64,000 nucleotides of DNA from Lingula anatina (GCF_001039355.2 NW_019775875.1:47958-111957); one strand, 5' to 3'; positions 47,373 through 61,400 are shown, numbered from the stretch's first letter. Notes: generated by a model not told the origin, from the sequence alone. Program-made: numbers and translations.

Positions 47373-48981
47373 ATGAAGATAGTGTTATTGATGTGTGTCT
47401 TACTTGTCGCGGCGTTAACGCTTGCGAGTGCTCAGAATTTGGCAAAGATAGCCAGCGATTTGGCCAAAGGTGGTCGACACGTATGTCCGTATTGTGGGTA
47501 TTGTGGATATCAGTACAAGTGCGATCGTTCATGCAGCCACGCTGCGTGCCGTATGTGTGTTTATAGATTCCACTGTTCATCAACCTGTATAGGACTCTGC
47601 AGATTGCCAGGTGAGGGAGTTACTTTTGTTCATGTGGGTAGAAACCGAGTTGATTTTTTTTAACTTAAAAATTGACTTGATTAATGATAAAGACTTATTC
47701 TGTAGATCAATACTTTATGTTTCATAAGATAATGGTCTGAGTTGATAAATATACTATCTGTATCAACGTAATGACTCTCAATAATATTAATTAATTTGGA
47801 ATATTAAACTAATTATTTATTGAAGTTTTTCCTTAAATTACAACATAAATGCTTCTCATAACAGTTTACTGTAGCATCTTTTGCTTCTTATTAATAAATC
47901 TTTTCAAAACTGTTATTTTCGAAAGAGACCACCCCTCGGCCGGCAACAACAACACCAAGCAGTACGACTCCAAAAGAGACCACCCCAGTATCCACAACAC
48001 CCGCGACAAATACAACCATCAATCCCAACAGTGAGTTTCATTCCTTTTTCTTTGAGAATTCTCGTAACTTTTGTCTTGCGAGATCATTCAAAACTGCCAC
48101 TAACTTATTACGAACTTCATTCGAAACTTTATGTTGGCCAGAGTTTCAGACGCAACGCGGTCCTACATCTGTTTTCATATTTCTAAACATGTCACCTGGC
48201 GGTTGTCCCAAACGCGCATGTATAGCGGCTTGAAAATGAATAAACTGGCCCGCAATCAAGCCTAGGAAAGATTTATCCTATTCTTCAAAATTTATTCATC
48301 AATCTTTTGTGGTCCATCTTCATAAACCCCCCTTTTTATGTCAATAACATATATGCTTTATTTGTTCTGGATAGACCCAAAGAACTTCACGTTTGATAAG
48401 TTTAAAGACGTATTAGATGCCGTGGAAAAACTCTTCCCTGATGTGCCACCAGAGGATTTGATCCATAAGCTTCGGATGCTGGTATCCCGCTATGACACAC
48501 CTTTTTGGAAAACCATGTACCTAGTAAATGACAAAGTCCCGTTTGTTGGCAGAGACGTCTCACCATTTCCAAATGACCCGGCTAGCCAGGAGGCATTCGA
48601 CTATCTAAGGCAGACAATGCTGCATTCGATAAAGGACACAGATGGAGATGGTCGCTTAGAGGAGCAGGGGGTGATTAAGATTGGTGACGACGCAATTGCA
48701 TTAGGTGAGAACCTTTATCGTGTGAAATTACATTTCTGTGCCTAATCACATTTGGTCATACTGAAAACATAACAACGAAGCGTAAGATGAAATCAATAAC
48801 TGGGTTTCTGTCAAGAACATGTACTTGGTCGATAGCAAAATATTGCAAACCCTTTCTACCCATATTTTTAGAATTTCAAAATGTTTTCTTGGGGGGGGGA
48901 ATGCAGTTTGATTTAAGTTTTTTTAAGTATTGCCAGGTTTCTAATCAAGAGTTGTTGGTAAAAAAAAATCACCCATGGCAT

Positions 48982-49054
<73 letters not shown>

Positions 49055-50063
49055 ACGCGTGTCCCTTTGTGTATATTACATGTAACTCAGTATTTTTTTA
49101 CTTTTTCTCCAGGCCATGTCATAACTGGTATTGCTGCCGGATATGATCGGCATTCGATTTCTGGGATGGACAACCTCGCCGCCACCACAATAAGTGGAGA
49201 TCTTGGGCAGTCAGGTCATAAAAATCAACTAGGTACATGCAGATAACACTACTGGCTGTATAACGCATAGGCCTATATATGTAATGATCGCATGATTTCA
49301 TGATGATTTCTTTACAAAACACAGAGCATTCTTAGTCTTTTAGTTGGTGATTTCGCTTATTAAGATGTTGATGATCCTCACTGAAAAATCAGCGACAAGA
49401 AGTTTGACAGACCTTTATGTAATTTTATAAGGCTGACACTTTAATCCCGTGTAAAACCTTACCCTAATTTGCTTTGCATTTATTTTGTCTGAATTAATCC
49501 GGTCGCGTATGAGGATGTTGCTAACATCTACCTTATAAAAAAAGAAATGAATAAAAATAAAGCAATAAAGAAAGAAAAGAACCACGCGAAAATTACATTA
49601 ACAAAATATAGAAACGATCATCCCTTCCGTACCATATAAAGATGCTCCCTTCGAGTAAAGACCAAAATATCTTCTTGCAGATTCCACCAAGCCATTGATA
49701 GGGCCTAGCGGCACGTGGAACGGAGAGAAGTTTACCCTTGACGGTCCGTACAGCATGGCCACAGACGCCGAGATACTCGGCGACATCGATGGCTACATCA
49801 TGGGGAGCCGCGTTCAAAATGACCCCACAACACCTATCAGCTCAAGGGTCAAGGAGTACTACAAAGATGGCGGCGACCACGAAAGGAGGTTTGAGATTTT
49901 TAAGACTCTAATTACAAAGCAAGAGTTACAAAAGGAGACCGAAGAGTTTGCAGATAATTATGAGATTATCCATGGTAGTGTGGACGATATACAGGCTGCT
50001 GAAAATGCTGTGAATGCATTCTGCGCGCGTTTTAATGAAGAACTAGGCTCCTGGTGTAACTAA
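47373..50063 (+). CDS. secreted modular protein: 10-Cys domain, Thr/Pro linker, novel C-domain
   Basis: Exons (plus): 47373-47610, 47926-48030, 48375-48704, 49113-49232, 49681-50063, all phase 1, giving 391 aa. Signal peptide at residues 1-20. Residues 38-76 hold ten cysteines (C-P-Y-C-G-Y-C, then pairs 2-6 apart) and no lysine-rich amphipathic segment. Residues 80-115 are a Thr/Pro/Ser linker likely to be O-glycosylated. Residues 116-391 form a globular domain with an EF-hand-like loop (D-T-D-G-D-G-R-L-E-E, but Gly instead of Glu at position 12), a conserved-looking M-D-N-L-A-A-T-T-I-S-G-D-L-G-Q-S segment and a final helical part ending in Cys-Asn. I do not recognise the family by name. Its role is unknown; an immune, mucus or matrix role is only inference. 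Confidence 0.85.
48982..49053. repeat. (GTT)n then (GT)n
   Basis: Compound microsatellite in the intron before exon 4 of the secreted modular gene. Its translation gives meaningless Cys-Val runs. Confidence 0.9.
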
Positions 50064-51111
50064 TAGGCCTAAATGTATCTTACAGACTGAAATATTATCA
50101 TTATGATTATTATTTTCGTTATTGCGTAGTTTGTGACATTAATCGTCAAAAAGAAACGTGATCAATTGCTAAAATGGAAAATTATTTGTCTTGTTAGAAT
50201 TACGGTAGAATTCACACAAAGAAATAAACAGACGCCTGCATCCTTTCCAACTCTAACAACCATGAGCTACATTTTGTGTTGATTGGTTAAGTAAATAAAA
50301 TATCCCATAAAAACAATCTTCGTCGATATTCATCATTTATCTATAGTCACCGTAAATGAATTTATTACAACTCAGTGCTGTCATGACAAATCAATATCAT
50401 ATTGTTCTACAAGTAGGACCTATGCCTTCGTCCTCCAACAGTAGATGGCGGCTGAAACTCTTCAAATATCTATTGCTCGAAAGCAAAAGTTGAAAATGAA
50501 TGCTTAATATATATTTACCGATAAAACGTCTCTTCCCACGACTGGCCTTTCCATTCCACCCTAGAACTCAACCCTTACCGAAAGTCAGACACTATGTAAA
50601 GTTTATCTTATATTTCAAGATATACATCATACTTTCAAGAAAAAAACAAATATCTATATTACCAAATCTATAACAACTAGGAAGCAGGTGATCGGAATAC
50701 TCTGTAGCAATACTGTTTATTGAACAATCATGGATGAAGGGGGTCAAAGGATCTCTTAAACAGATCATTAAATTAAATATTCATTAAATTAAGTTAAATA
50801 TTCATCAATCTTTCAAATGAAGAAATTCAACATTGCTATTATTGAGAACAGCTCGAGAACAGCAGAAACCATCAACACCAAACATGTATAACTTGATGTT
50901 AAATGTTTGCCGTTGGCTACAACTTATCATAAGTCATGGTACACATGCCCATGCAACCGTTTTGAATCTATGTTGAGTATTAATAATCTAATAATTCCTG
51001 AATCATGAATCAGGACAAGATAACACCCAAGCTGGATTAAATGTTGGTTAGACCTCTACTTTCTTTTTGCTGTGCTCTTTCTGCTGGAAGTGGTATACTC
51101 TTCATCCAGGT
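50064..51111. other. convergent intergenic region, no gene seen
   Basis: 3' flanks of the secreted gene (plus) and the zinc-finger gene (minus). AT-rich, no domain. A second coding-like frame of the zinc-finger terminal exon reaches 51056 (see findings). Confidence 0.45.
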
Positions 51112-51750
51112 CTATGGCTTGCAGCCATCCTAAGGAAAAAAGATGAATTTCAACCGCAAAATTTACTGCAAATTAAAGTGTCAGGGTGACCGAAATTTAG
51201 AGAATCTGAACTGCCAAGAATCAGAGAACCCTAGTATAAGCTATTAAACAAAGTACGGGCGACCGAAAAAATAAGATTATTGTAAAGAGAACGAGAGCGC
51301 AGAATCATCAGCGAAAACAAGTATGTTTTGCAATTTCGATGACGAGACCAATCTAAACATTCTGTTTTGATACTGGAATGTGTATTCGTACTACTAGCTG
51401 TATAATTTATGTAAAGGCCCTTTTACGTTCACTGTCGACTTTAATTAATCATTATTACAACGTATATGATGTTGGGTCATTGCGTTTTGTAAACATGGCA
51501 GCAAAGCTGACAAATATGCAGACGCGAAACAAGGGAAAAACATTGTAACAATATTTACACAGAAAAAAAATCAATAACTGTCGAGAGTGCACAAAATACA
51601 TGCTAAAAACTGTACATTTGGTAAAGATAATCTGATTGTGCTTATTTTAAGGGTGAAAAACAGAAGTGCCGGATGCGACAGCACGGACAAACACAGTGAT
51701 CAGAATATAAATATATTGCTTGTATATGTATGTAAAATGTGCTAAAACCA

Positions 51751-51822
<72 letters not shown>

Positions 51823-52461
51823 AAATGATGCACTAATAAACTTACAAATTCATCATCTGGTCCCCAGTCAGTGGCAACTTTTTTAAAGAAGTCTGCTGAC
51901 GTTCTGACGGGCACCTCCTCCCCTTCGTCAGAGTCTGTTTGACACCATTTTCCAGTCTTCTGGAGAACGTCGAGGTTTAGGTAGCAGACATTACATACCC
52001 AGTAACCCTTAAAATACTAGGAAAGTTGAAACACATTACCATTTGAGTACTTTTTGACATTTATAGAGCTTTTCATTTCAAATGTGCAGAAGTTTTGCGC
52101 TGGGCCAAATTATACTGTTGACTCATCTACATATCATTGTTCGAACCCAACGTTTTATCAAGTAAGTCCAATACTCACACTCGTGCTTAAAATCGACAGT
52201 CATATACCTATTCTCAATATATTCGAGATTGGAGTTTTCATAAAAAATATATTAAGGCATATACGATTAGAGAACAAAGGATGCTCCTATTAAATATTCC
52301 GTATCTCTTCATATCTTCACTTTTGGCCCAAATGGTGTTAACATTACAATAAATAGTCACTACTGACTGCAATTTAATAACAACTGGGACGGATATTAGC
52401 AGATATTGCTGAAATTGGTTTCTATAGGTCGCGTATGAGATTGAACCTTCAGGCACTGCTG

Positions 52462-52493
<32 letters not shown>

Positions 52494-55400
52494 TATAAAT
52501 AAAGAAACAAAAACAGCAGTGGTTACTTTATTTTTTAATCAGTGCAGATCGTTTCATTTGGAACTTGAAATTATAAATCTATAGTGTTAAAATCCAGTTG
52601 ACCTTCATAATATAACAGAATAACTTCATTATAGATACAGCTTATCATCACAATACCAAGCCCTGGACAGATGCCTATACAGCACGCCACGCGAACCTTT
52701 TAAGTCACATCTCTAAACCTCAGGCTTAAACCCTGGACATTGGTGAGTTAAATGCCTTTTTCCGGGAAAACCCATAATGTTGATAGGAAAGATCGTATTA
52801 CTGGAATCCACACCAACATTGGCATATCGTGTTAGTACTTCAACGTAGTGCTTTTCGGTGTAGTTCAGCGCTGCACGTACACTGTGCAGGCATCTTTTCA
52901 CAAAACTCAGATAAATAGAGTTTCGTTTGAATGCCATCTGTACATTTTCTCACTCATCTTTCACTCACCAGGTCCGTCCGTCTTACCAACCACACAGATG
53001 CACGCAAATATACCGAAGAGAAGTCCTTCGATAAAACTTATACGAACTGACAAGTAGATATCTTGTAGGAAACCAATGATATGACTAAAATGCTTAAACT
53101 CGTACTTTTGCTATGTTTAGTTTCATTGTCGTATTTACACTGTCCCGTCTGTTCCAACTGATATGCAAATATCCGTGTATCACCAAGGTATCATCTGTTT
53201 GGGTTTTTTTAGATAGATATGTGACTATTAGACTGGTACTGGATAAAATTATTGTTGCAAATTGACAATTAGCCACCGAAAGACATTCAGACGGTGTTTT
53301 TCTCTTATTTGAAATATTTGTATGTGAAACTTAATTGAGACGCATCTTTCGTTTATTTCTTAAAGGATAAAACAACAACAAACATCTGAGATGAAAGAAT
53401 ACAAGAAATGAAATGAGTACCTTGGTAATGTTCCACGCCTTTCCAGTTGGTGGTGGTTCAACGTAGGTTCTGCACTTCGAGCAGGCTCTCTTCTTACAGA
53501 AGTGACACGCCCTTCCTACGCCGTCCCATATGGTCGCCGAGTCACACAACATACACAGCCTTACTGTCTTTTTCTCCTGCTGTCGTTCCAAAAGGGACAC
53601 CTGGTCATTCATTGAATCCCGTCTTTCTTGCTGGTTCCTGAAATATAAAAAACTCTGCAATATGACATTTATTAGTATAGGCGATTTGGGTTTATTTTAT
53701 GACCCAATTAGGATCCTGTGGTGAGAATAAGAAACAACATGGTCTAGGTTAGAACTGGTGTGAACAGCCCCATAGATGGTAGATAACTTCCACTAATATT
53801 AGTACTAAAGCCAAAGAAATAAACGTGCAAACTTTAATATCTGATATATTAAAGAAATCGAAAATCTAGTGTGAAAATATATGGCACATAACCCACTTTA
53901 GAACTTCATTTCGAAGCATTAGATCTATAAAAAAACTCTGTTCTATTCATGTGGAAGAATTGGTGATTTAAACCAACCTAAGTAGATATATTCCTGCAGG
54001 CACCAACCAACAATATATAGTGCTGCTAGACTGATAAGCGACCAACAGCGCTTTATTGTGTTACTGATATGTTTTTAATAACGGACTAAGGCAGTACAGC
54101 AAACACGTACAAAGACTAGCAATGCAGTCACAATTTTGACTCAAAGACCAAAGATTTACCGTATCAAGATCAAGCACAGACGTCTAAAAAACCTGTAATT
54201 CTTCCATATACTACCTCTTTCTGTAGAAGCCTCATTCTAAACCATCTTCGCATACAATCACTTGTAAAGATGTATAATTTGCGTTGGATAATGATATCAC
54301 ATGAGATCGAGAAGGGGAGAACGCCTAACATTGCCGTTACTAAAAAAATCTTTTGAGAAGTGGTGCAGCATGATGCATTTCCTATAAACTGAATATCATA
54401 ACACCCCTTTGCCTCTTTTGGGGGGGTTATAACTTCATAAACATTAAAGAATTACCTGACTATCATATGCTTGAGTTATTTTGATAAACAAGTAATGATA
54501 AACATGGATGTATCAAACATCGCCGTTAAATGATTATGGTACTGGTATTGTGGATATAAGCATACTGTCTGTTTAAAAAGGAAGGTTGCAATGACGTAAC
54601 TAGCACCAATGATAATAATTAATATTGACATAAAAGAACAACGTTTTATGAAGGCCTCCACATTCCTATTGGTGTTGATGGCTGCAAAATTTGGATGTTG
54701 ACCAGAAATAACGAGAACTGCCAACAGTACGAATCCTTAGGGCTGGAGAAACAGATTACAGCTGCCCCAAATGAAGAAAAATTGGTTCAGTAATAAAAAA
54801 GATCTTCTTGACTGGAAGTTTCTACATCGATGAAGTGTATATTTTCATTATACTTGAATTGCATGTGGGTCCAACACGTATCATAAAATCCTGATATTGA
54901 TGCAGACAAGTAATTATGTAAATGGCAAACAGACAGGGGAATATAAGATAGCTTATGGGAAAAAATGAGACCTTTAAGTAAAGCAAGCCAGCTAAAGCTG
55001 ACATATGGAGAGACAGCGTTTAACAGTGACAAAATGATACCGCAGTATACAAATTTGGACATCGATTCCAAACCCAAACTTGGACTGTAAATGCAGGGAC
55101 AGTGTCTGTATATAAAAATTCGTTCTCAATTTTAACATAAATAGGCGCATTTAAGTAAACATCTGATAAAAATCCCTACTTTTCAATGTTTACTAGCCTC
55201 CCAAACCTTGACTTCTGGGACAACCCATGACATCGCACAATATATTGAGTTAAAAAATTGGACAACAGGATGGCAAAACATTGCAAAATGGTTCAATTGC
55301 TCTTGCGAAAATTAACTAACCATGCCAAATTTTATAACAAAACCTACAGACAAAACGTGACTGTAGCAGCATTTCACAATCCTAAAAATAAAGAAATAAA

Positions 55401-58212
55401 CAGTGTCATTCCAGTAAACAATATCTCCTGTATAAATAACCCGATCGTGATGATTTTCGAAAGAAACCTGCCTTTTTCACCAAACAAATTCACTCAGCAA
55501 ATTTTCAGTCAAACGAAAATAGTGCTTGGCACCTATGGGGCTAACGTCATCAAAATACACAAAGATTTCTATAATCTTTCATAAAACTACCCAATCGTCT
55601 CGAGACATACAGTACTACCTGGGAAACCTACTGGGTCCTTGTACTGGGTCCTTGTAAAGTAAAAAAAAATTGGCTTGACACTTAAAAGGCGAACGTCGCC
55701 AAAATACGTGAAAATGAAAACACACAAAAAAAAAAAAATCAATAAATTTCGTTAAAAAAAATTCAAATCATGCTGAAAAAAAAAACTTTTTATCTAAACA
55801 ATGCTACTCACTAAGAGTCAAGCAAAACTAAAATATGGTTAGGGAGATATAAGGACTGATATTTCGGACGGCGACCGCGATGGCGATAGCGACAGTGACG
55901 ACACAGACAGACAGTGATCAGATAGATATATAGACATTTGACAAATGAAAACGGGAAAATATTGATTCCTCAAAAGTATTTAACTTCCAAACTTTAACTT
56001 TAACTTAAATAAATGAATAAATAAATAAATAATCAGAAAGACCCTACCGATTCTTGTTGCATCTTCAGTGTCAGTTCTAATGCAAATTATTAAAACTGTA
56101 ACCTGAAGCCAACCTGACATTATCGGATGCTTTGAATTTCACCATCCTAAGGTTTCCAAGAATTTTACCTTCGTAACGGTATTTAACGACATCCGGATTA
56201 AACGTTATGAATAAGAAAAAATATTCTAAACACATCTACATTATGTGACCTGTAGACTTATATATACAAGTTATATAAACGGACATTTACAAGCCGAGGT
56301 AATGTGTTTGGAACATACAGTGACCCGTTGCATGTTGTTTCTGACATTTTGAAAATCAGTTTGTTGACGAATGAGTATATTACAACTTTATAAGCAGTTG
56401 AGGTAATGTGTTTGGGACATATACTGAACAGTTACATGTTGCATATTGTTCCTTTTGTTTTAAAATCAGATATGTGTCTTCGAATCCTTTATCTAATATA
56501 TTAGTCAGTGATTATGAGATAATACTCTTATATTACTAATATGCAGATGTCATATTGAGAAATTCCTTATATTTGAGTGAGTGGTGAAATTCATAACAGC
56601 GTAGAATTGTATCAAGTTGCTGTACAAAAGCAAGGTTCCATGTAATTGTGGCTTAAATGAAGACATCAATTTCAATAAAAAAACGATCCCCATGTAACAT
56701 GTATCTAGAAATGTGTATAAATGGTAAGCCATTACTAAATTAACCAAGACATGTTAAATAGATCAAGACTTTTTATCAGATACAAACTTTACAAATTCTT
56801 TTTCCTCTTGCTCCATAGTTTCTAGCTTCTTAAAGACGTTTGTTAATTTTCCAATTTCCTCTGCGTTAAGGTGATCTAATCGAGGAGAAGGGGGCGCTAC
56901 TTTAGGGATCTGCCTTTCTTCTTCCTTGTCAGCATCCGTCTTTCCCTCCATACCGTCAGCGTCCTCATCAGAATGATTGCCGGAAGAATTCCGGTCAGCG
57001 TCTGTTTTGGAATGGTCTACTTTTTGGTTCGATTTAGATGCATTTGTTAGATCGCTGAGGCTTTCATATCCTTCTGGACCTTCGTTACCCTTATTTCGAA
57101 ATACCTGAAGTATTCAAGAAAAACAAACTGAACAATACTAAAATAATTCGCAGAAGATTAAAAAAAAAACAAAGTTCACAATTATCGAAAAACTGGCAGT
57201 ATAAGTTATCACTAGAAGGCTTAGGCATTTCTAATTAGGCGCTCGCTCTAATTGATATTTTCAGTCTCAGAGGCCTTTTCCGCTTGCAAAATTGTAATCC
57301 TTGTAAGCATGTCAAAATAGTCTGTACTAAATATTTTATCATACGAAACAAACGGTGCAACAGGGCTTATATCCTAGGGACCTGTTTTCTATTTTTATTT
57401 CTATGCGGGTAGAAGTAGGTCGCATTCAACATTGGTTCTGCTAGAACCTAGATTCGACAAACTCCTGGAACACATGAAGAACTACGCCTGCAATATAGCG
57501 TCCACGTCACGCTACGTTTTCTCATGGCATCCCACTTTCCCTGCATATTGTGACTACGGGATATAATAGAGTGTGGTGAAAACAAACCCAATGTTAGTCT
57601 GAAACGTTTTCAATTACAACGGGACTGGGCTCCCGGGCGTGCTTTGATGGCTCAGTATCGCCACAGACCCATGTCATTATCATTCCTAATTGCCACTTGC
57701 CTGGTGACATTTAGCCTATCCTGCTGATTTTTCAAAAATTGATCTCAATTGTGGTCAAGTGTCTTGAATAAGAATGACACATATGGTGAACGATGAGCAT
57801 CCAACATGATCCAACCAGTGAAGGTTCCACGCATGTCTTAAAATAGATCGCACGTCAGCAATTTTGATTCTTGTCTCGCTGATCAGACAGATAGCTAGAA
57901 CAGAATATTGCAAGCTGCAAACGGACTTAATTTCATTATATTCATTATTGTACCCACGGAGTTCACTTTTGCAGGGTCTCCTAACATCGCTTCAGCTGGA
58001 TGAGCATGAGCATAATTAAGGATCATTTATCTGACACCGTTTTTATTTCAATGTGCCATTTCTATTGTTTAACATACCGCAACACAGCTTGGCAGAATAT
58101 TGACTTTCCTGAAGCTCACTTAATACTATAACCAGCTGTATACACAGCAACGTGATTTACACGAAAAACCCTTATCTGCCTAACCTCCTTTGTGCTCACC
58201 CCCCTCCCTTCT

Positions 58213-58292
<80 letters not shown>

Positions 58293-58447
58293 GGAGATAC
58301 AGACACAGGCTCAGACACACACACACATACTCGAATGCAATTTTGATGAGGCATACTTACACTCCAAGTGTAACTAGTACATACCCTTCTGAAGAAGCTT
58401 GCAACAGGCGATTTTGGTGGTGTCCCAGTGACCAAAGGCTCCGCCAT
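51112..58447 (-). CDS. RIM/rabphilin-type Rab-effector zinc-finger protein
   Basis: Exons (minus): 58385-58447, 56770-57104, 53421-53637, 51846-52007, 51112-51129, giving about 264 aa. The N-terminus is Pro/Ser-rich, then acidic. Residues about 95-132 form a predicted helix (L-D-H-L-N-A-E-E-I..., E-E-K-E-F-V), like the first Rab-binding helix of RIM. Eight cysteines (161, 164, 177, 180, 185, 188, 210, 213) build a FYVE-related double zinc finger with D-G-V-G-R-A-C-H-F-C and Y-W-V-C-N-V-C, the RIM signature. It would bind Rab3/Rab27-type GTPases on secretory vesicles. No PDZ or C2 domains are found, so this is either a short effector or a short isoform. The donor at 56769 (AA|GTCTTG) is weak but fits the phase, and the last exon is tiny and doubtful. 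Confidence 0.72.
51751..51821. repeat. (AAT)n and (GT)n
   Basis: AAT trinucleotides at 51751-51780 followed by GT dinucleotides at 51782-51821, in an intron of the zinc-finger gene. Confidence 0.9.
52461..52490. repeat. (CT)n microsatellite
   Basis: Fifteen CT units, intronic. Confidence 0.9.
56272..56500. repeat. diverged tandem duplication of about 113 bp
   Basis: Unit 1 and unit 2 share GAGGTAATGTGTTTGG, then ACATA-CTGA/GTGA, TTGCATGTTG-like and AAAATCAG words in the same order. Mismatches and small indels are common. Intronic. Confidence 0.6.
58212..58290. repeat. (CT)n then (CA)n
   Basis: Compound microsatellite in intron 1 of the zinc-finger gene, about 95 bp from its first coding exon. 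Frames through it give Leu-Ser and Thr-His runs only. Confidence 0.95.
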
Positions 58448-61400
58448 TATTATTACTCCAATAGATGAAAATCCTGTTCAGTTCTATCTCTCTTTCACAT
58501 ACGGCACTTACGAACAGTCATATGACTGTGAACCCACCCGCATTGTGCTGCATTATTTACTGGAAGTCAGGATAATAATTACAGCAGTTTATAATGATAT
58601 CCTTATTACCAGACTATGTAGATTTTGCAACATCGGCAACCGCATCGCGAGCAGCTACAGCTCAGACTGAAGGATTAACAATGGTAGCTGCCCTTGTTGG
58701 TTTGGGTCTCAGTTAACACGTTATTTAAACTGGGAATGCCAATCACTTGTCTGTATGAGAGCTGATAGCTGCTATTGCCATTCCTGCTTGCTATAGAATC
58801 TGAAAATGTGCTTCAGTCTAGAAGAGGTTCCATTGTTTTACTGGCAGTTAAGAACACATCAGCCCCAGCTTCTCGATGCTGTGCTGGCAGTAATAGACAT
58901 ACGCTGTAGCTTAGTTCGTTTGTCTGGTATTCATCTTGAAACGCTACCCACCCACATGCCACGGCGTACTGTTCAACATGCTATCATATAAATACAATGC
59001 CGAGGATGCTGTGCATTTTAGCTCATTGATGGATACTGAGATTGAATAATTAAATCACAAAGGAATACACGCATTAATGCAGGCTGTAAGCGATAAAAGC
59101 CTCATTGGATAATGATGAGCTCTTTATCCATACATATCATTTTTCCCTTTTCTCCTTTTTTAAAAATATTTTTCATCCTTTTACATTTTTTACTGCCAGA
59201 CATTGATTGTAGGCTATTGGGTGCTACTAGAACTTCGATGGTCTGCTTTCCCCCAGTTAAGACGCTTTGTCAGGGAATTTTAATGAAACATTACTATGAA
59301 AAGAAAACAAAATAAAAATTTCCAATAAATCTATATTGATTGGCATATTTTGTAAATTGGCGTTGAAAATATTTTTGTTGAGCGTCCGTAAACAGAACAA
59401 GGACAATAGCCTATTACCTACCATACTACTGTCATCTTGATATATTTGCAAGTGTCCTTTTGAATCTTACTTTCTCTTTCTTTTAATTATTTTAATTGCT
59501 ACCAATACGATTACAAACACACCACGTTAGACCGCTAGCGCTGAACTGCACACGTGGAAGCTCTCCTCTCTGTAGCATCACTAGCTTTGCATTTTACATT
59601 GCGATGATTGCTTTTTTCAAGCTTCTCTGTAGCAATGGACATCGCCCCTGAGAGATATAAAGACATGCCTTTTTTGTTGTATGGGAATGAATGCCTGTAG
59701 GACTTTCATTGCTCCATTGCATAGTTGCCCTACTTATGAAGTGTAAATCAACATCTTGTTGAATTCTCAGCCGATAGCCGGAATTCTAAAATATTGATAT
59801 TAACAAGAAAGTAAATAAGACCTTCCTATAATTCATGTAATGATATTGTTAACCCATGCAAGAAGTATTTCATTTCATTGCATTTATCAAAGTCGCCGGT
59901 GAGATTCATGATCTCATTCAAGAAAAGATAAAAATTTATACATAGTTACGTGCTCTGTCGACGCGAGTAATCCGCAAACAAATGAACCATGTTCGTACCT
60001 GCTATGAATTTATATTCGATTTATGTGTAGTTGACACCGCGAGAGTAAACAGATAATGGATTCATTTTATCACCGTTGCTCGCACGCTCAGCAATGGGTC
60101 CCTAGCTGTCGCCCGGAAGCGCGTGTCTCGAGGGGTATGTGAAGAGGTGCACCTTCGTGTGACGGTAGGAATCTTAAATCTCAAATAAACATCGATACAC
60201 CTCTCCATTTTATACTAGTTTTAATATGATAGGTTAAAATCAAAAATCGTCTAAAATCTATTTATTGTGATGAAAATGCTGTATCCTGTGACATACAGCA
60301 TACAAGGCAAAAATATGTTGCGGTGTATCTTTCTACTATGTGCATACGACGCAGCAGAGTTAAAATTATAGGACCTGTTGCGTCATTTTTTCTCCTCGCA
60401 ACCCTCGTAAGTTCAGAGATGTAAGTGAAACTGTGCGTTAGTTTTGTCTTCTACCAGACGACGGGCACACGACAACCGTACATTTTGAACCACACATGAA
60501 GAAGAATTCACGTTGACAGTTCAACAGAGAGTACTATACTGGACACCGTTGCGGTAGTGAGATGGGTGTGGCATTTCGATAGCTTGGTGATCTGAGCGTC
60601 AACGTGGCCCTTTGAGGGAAAGCCGTATAACTGTAATTGCTTTTTCTCCCTGCAAAGAGTAAATAAGGACCAGATAGTAATCCGGCAAAATTAAGTGGAT
60701 TCGCACTGTTGTGGTTACTATTCTAACGGCGAATTTATGTTAATCAGATTGAAGCTTCTGACTTCCAGAAGACGTGCATTAAGGCTATATACTGCACGAG
60801 TAAAATAGCTACTTTAATAATACATATTTTGTTGTGCACCTTCACTTTTTATTAAGCAGGATAATTTAACGTATCTTTGTGACGTCAAAACAGGACTGCT
60901 TTCACGTTACTCAAAACGATTCTTAGTAACCCACCATATGTGATGGCAAGGGGAATTAACTTTTGGATTATACAGGCAAATCTGTTTCATAGAGCAGAAA
61001 CTAATGCACCAGGCTGTTACAAATCACATGGACACAAGAACTTATCGCTATGCTGACAATGTAAAAGTAATATTAAGGTGAGTTTTTAGCTGTATGTTAG
61101 TAACTTAGTCAGAAGCAAAAAGCCTCATTATTAAGATATCAGGAAGGACGTGTGACACTTCTTTTTAAGTAGAAGAGAAAATGCCCAATTAATGAATGGA
61201 CTCACATTTAAAACTTTCAGCCAGATTACCTTCGTCAACAAAACCGTTGTTTGTTATCATCTGCTAGATTGGCTTTGAAGTGGAGAATAATCTGAATTTC
61301 ACGTATGACGCAAATCCTGCATTCCACAGAGGGCACATATTCTTTTCTTATTAATATCATGGTATTGTTAATACGTGCGCGTTTGGGTTGAGGGAAGGGG

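Noticed and set aside
48787-49246. Cys-Val repeat frames
   Set aside because: Translations of (GTT)n(GT)n in an intron.
55258-55584. 108-codon plus-strand frame in an intron of the RIM-like gene
   Set aside because: No recognisable domain, Asn/Lys-biased AT-rich composition, no promoter or splice context. Could be an old retrotransposon remnant but nothing supports it.
58152-58468. Frames of Leu-Ser and Thr-His repeats
   Set aside because: Translations of the (CT)n(CA)n microsatellite.
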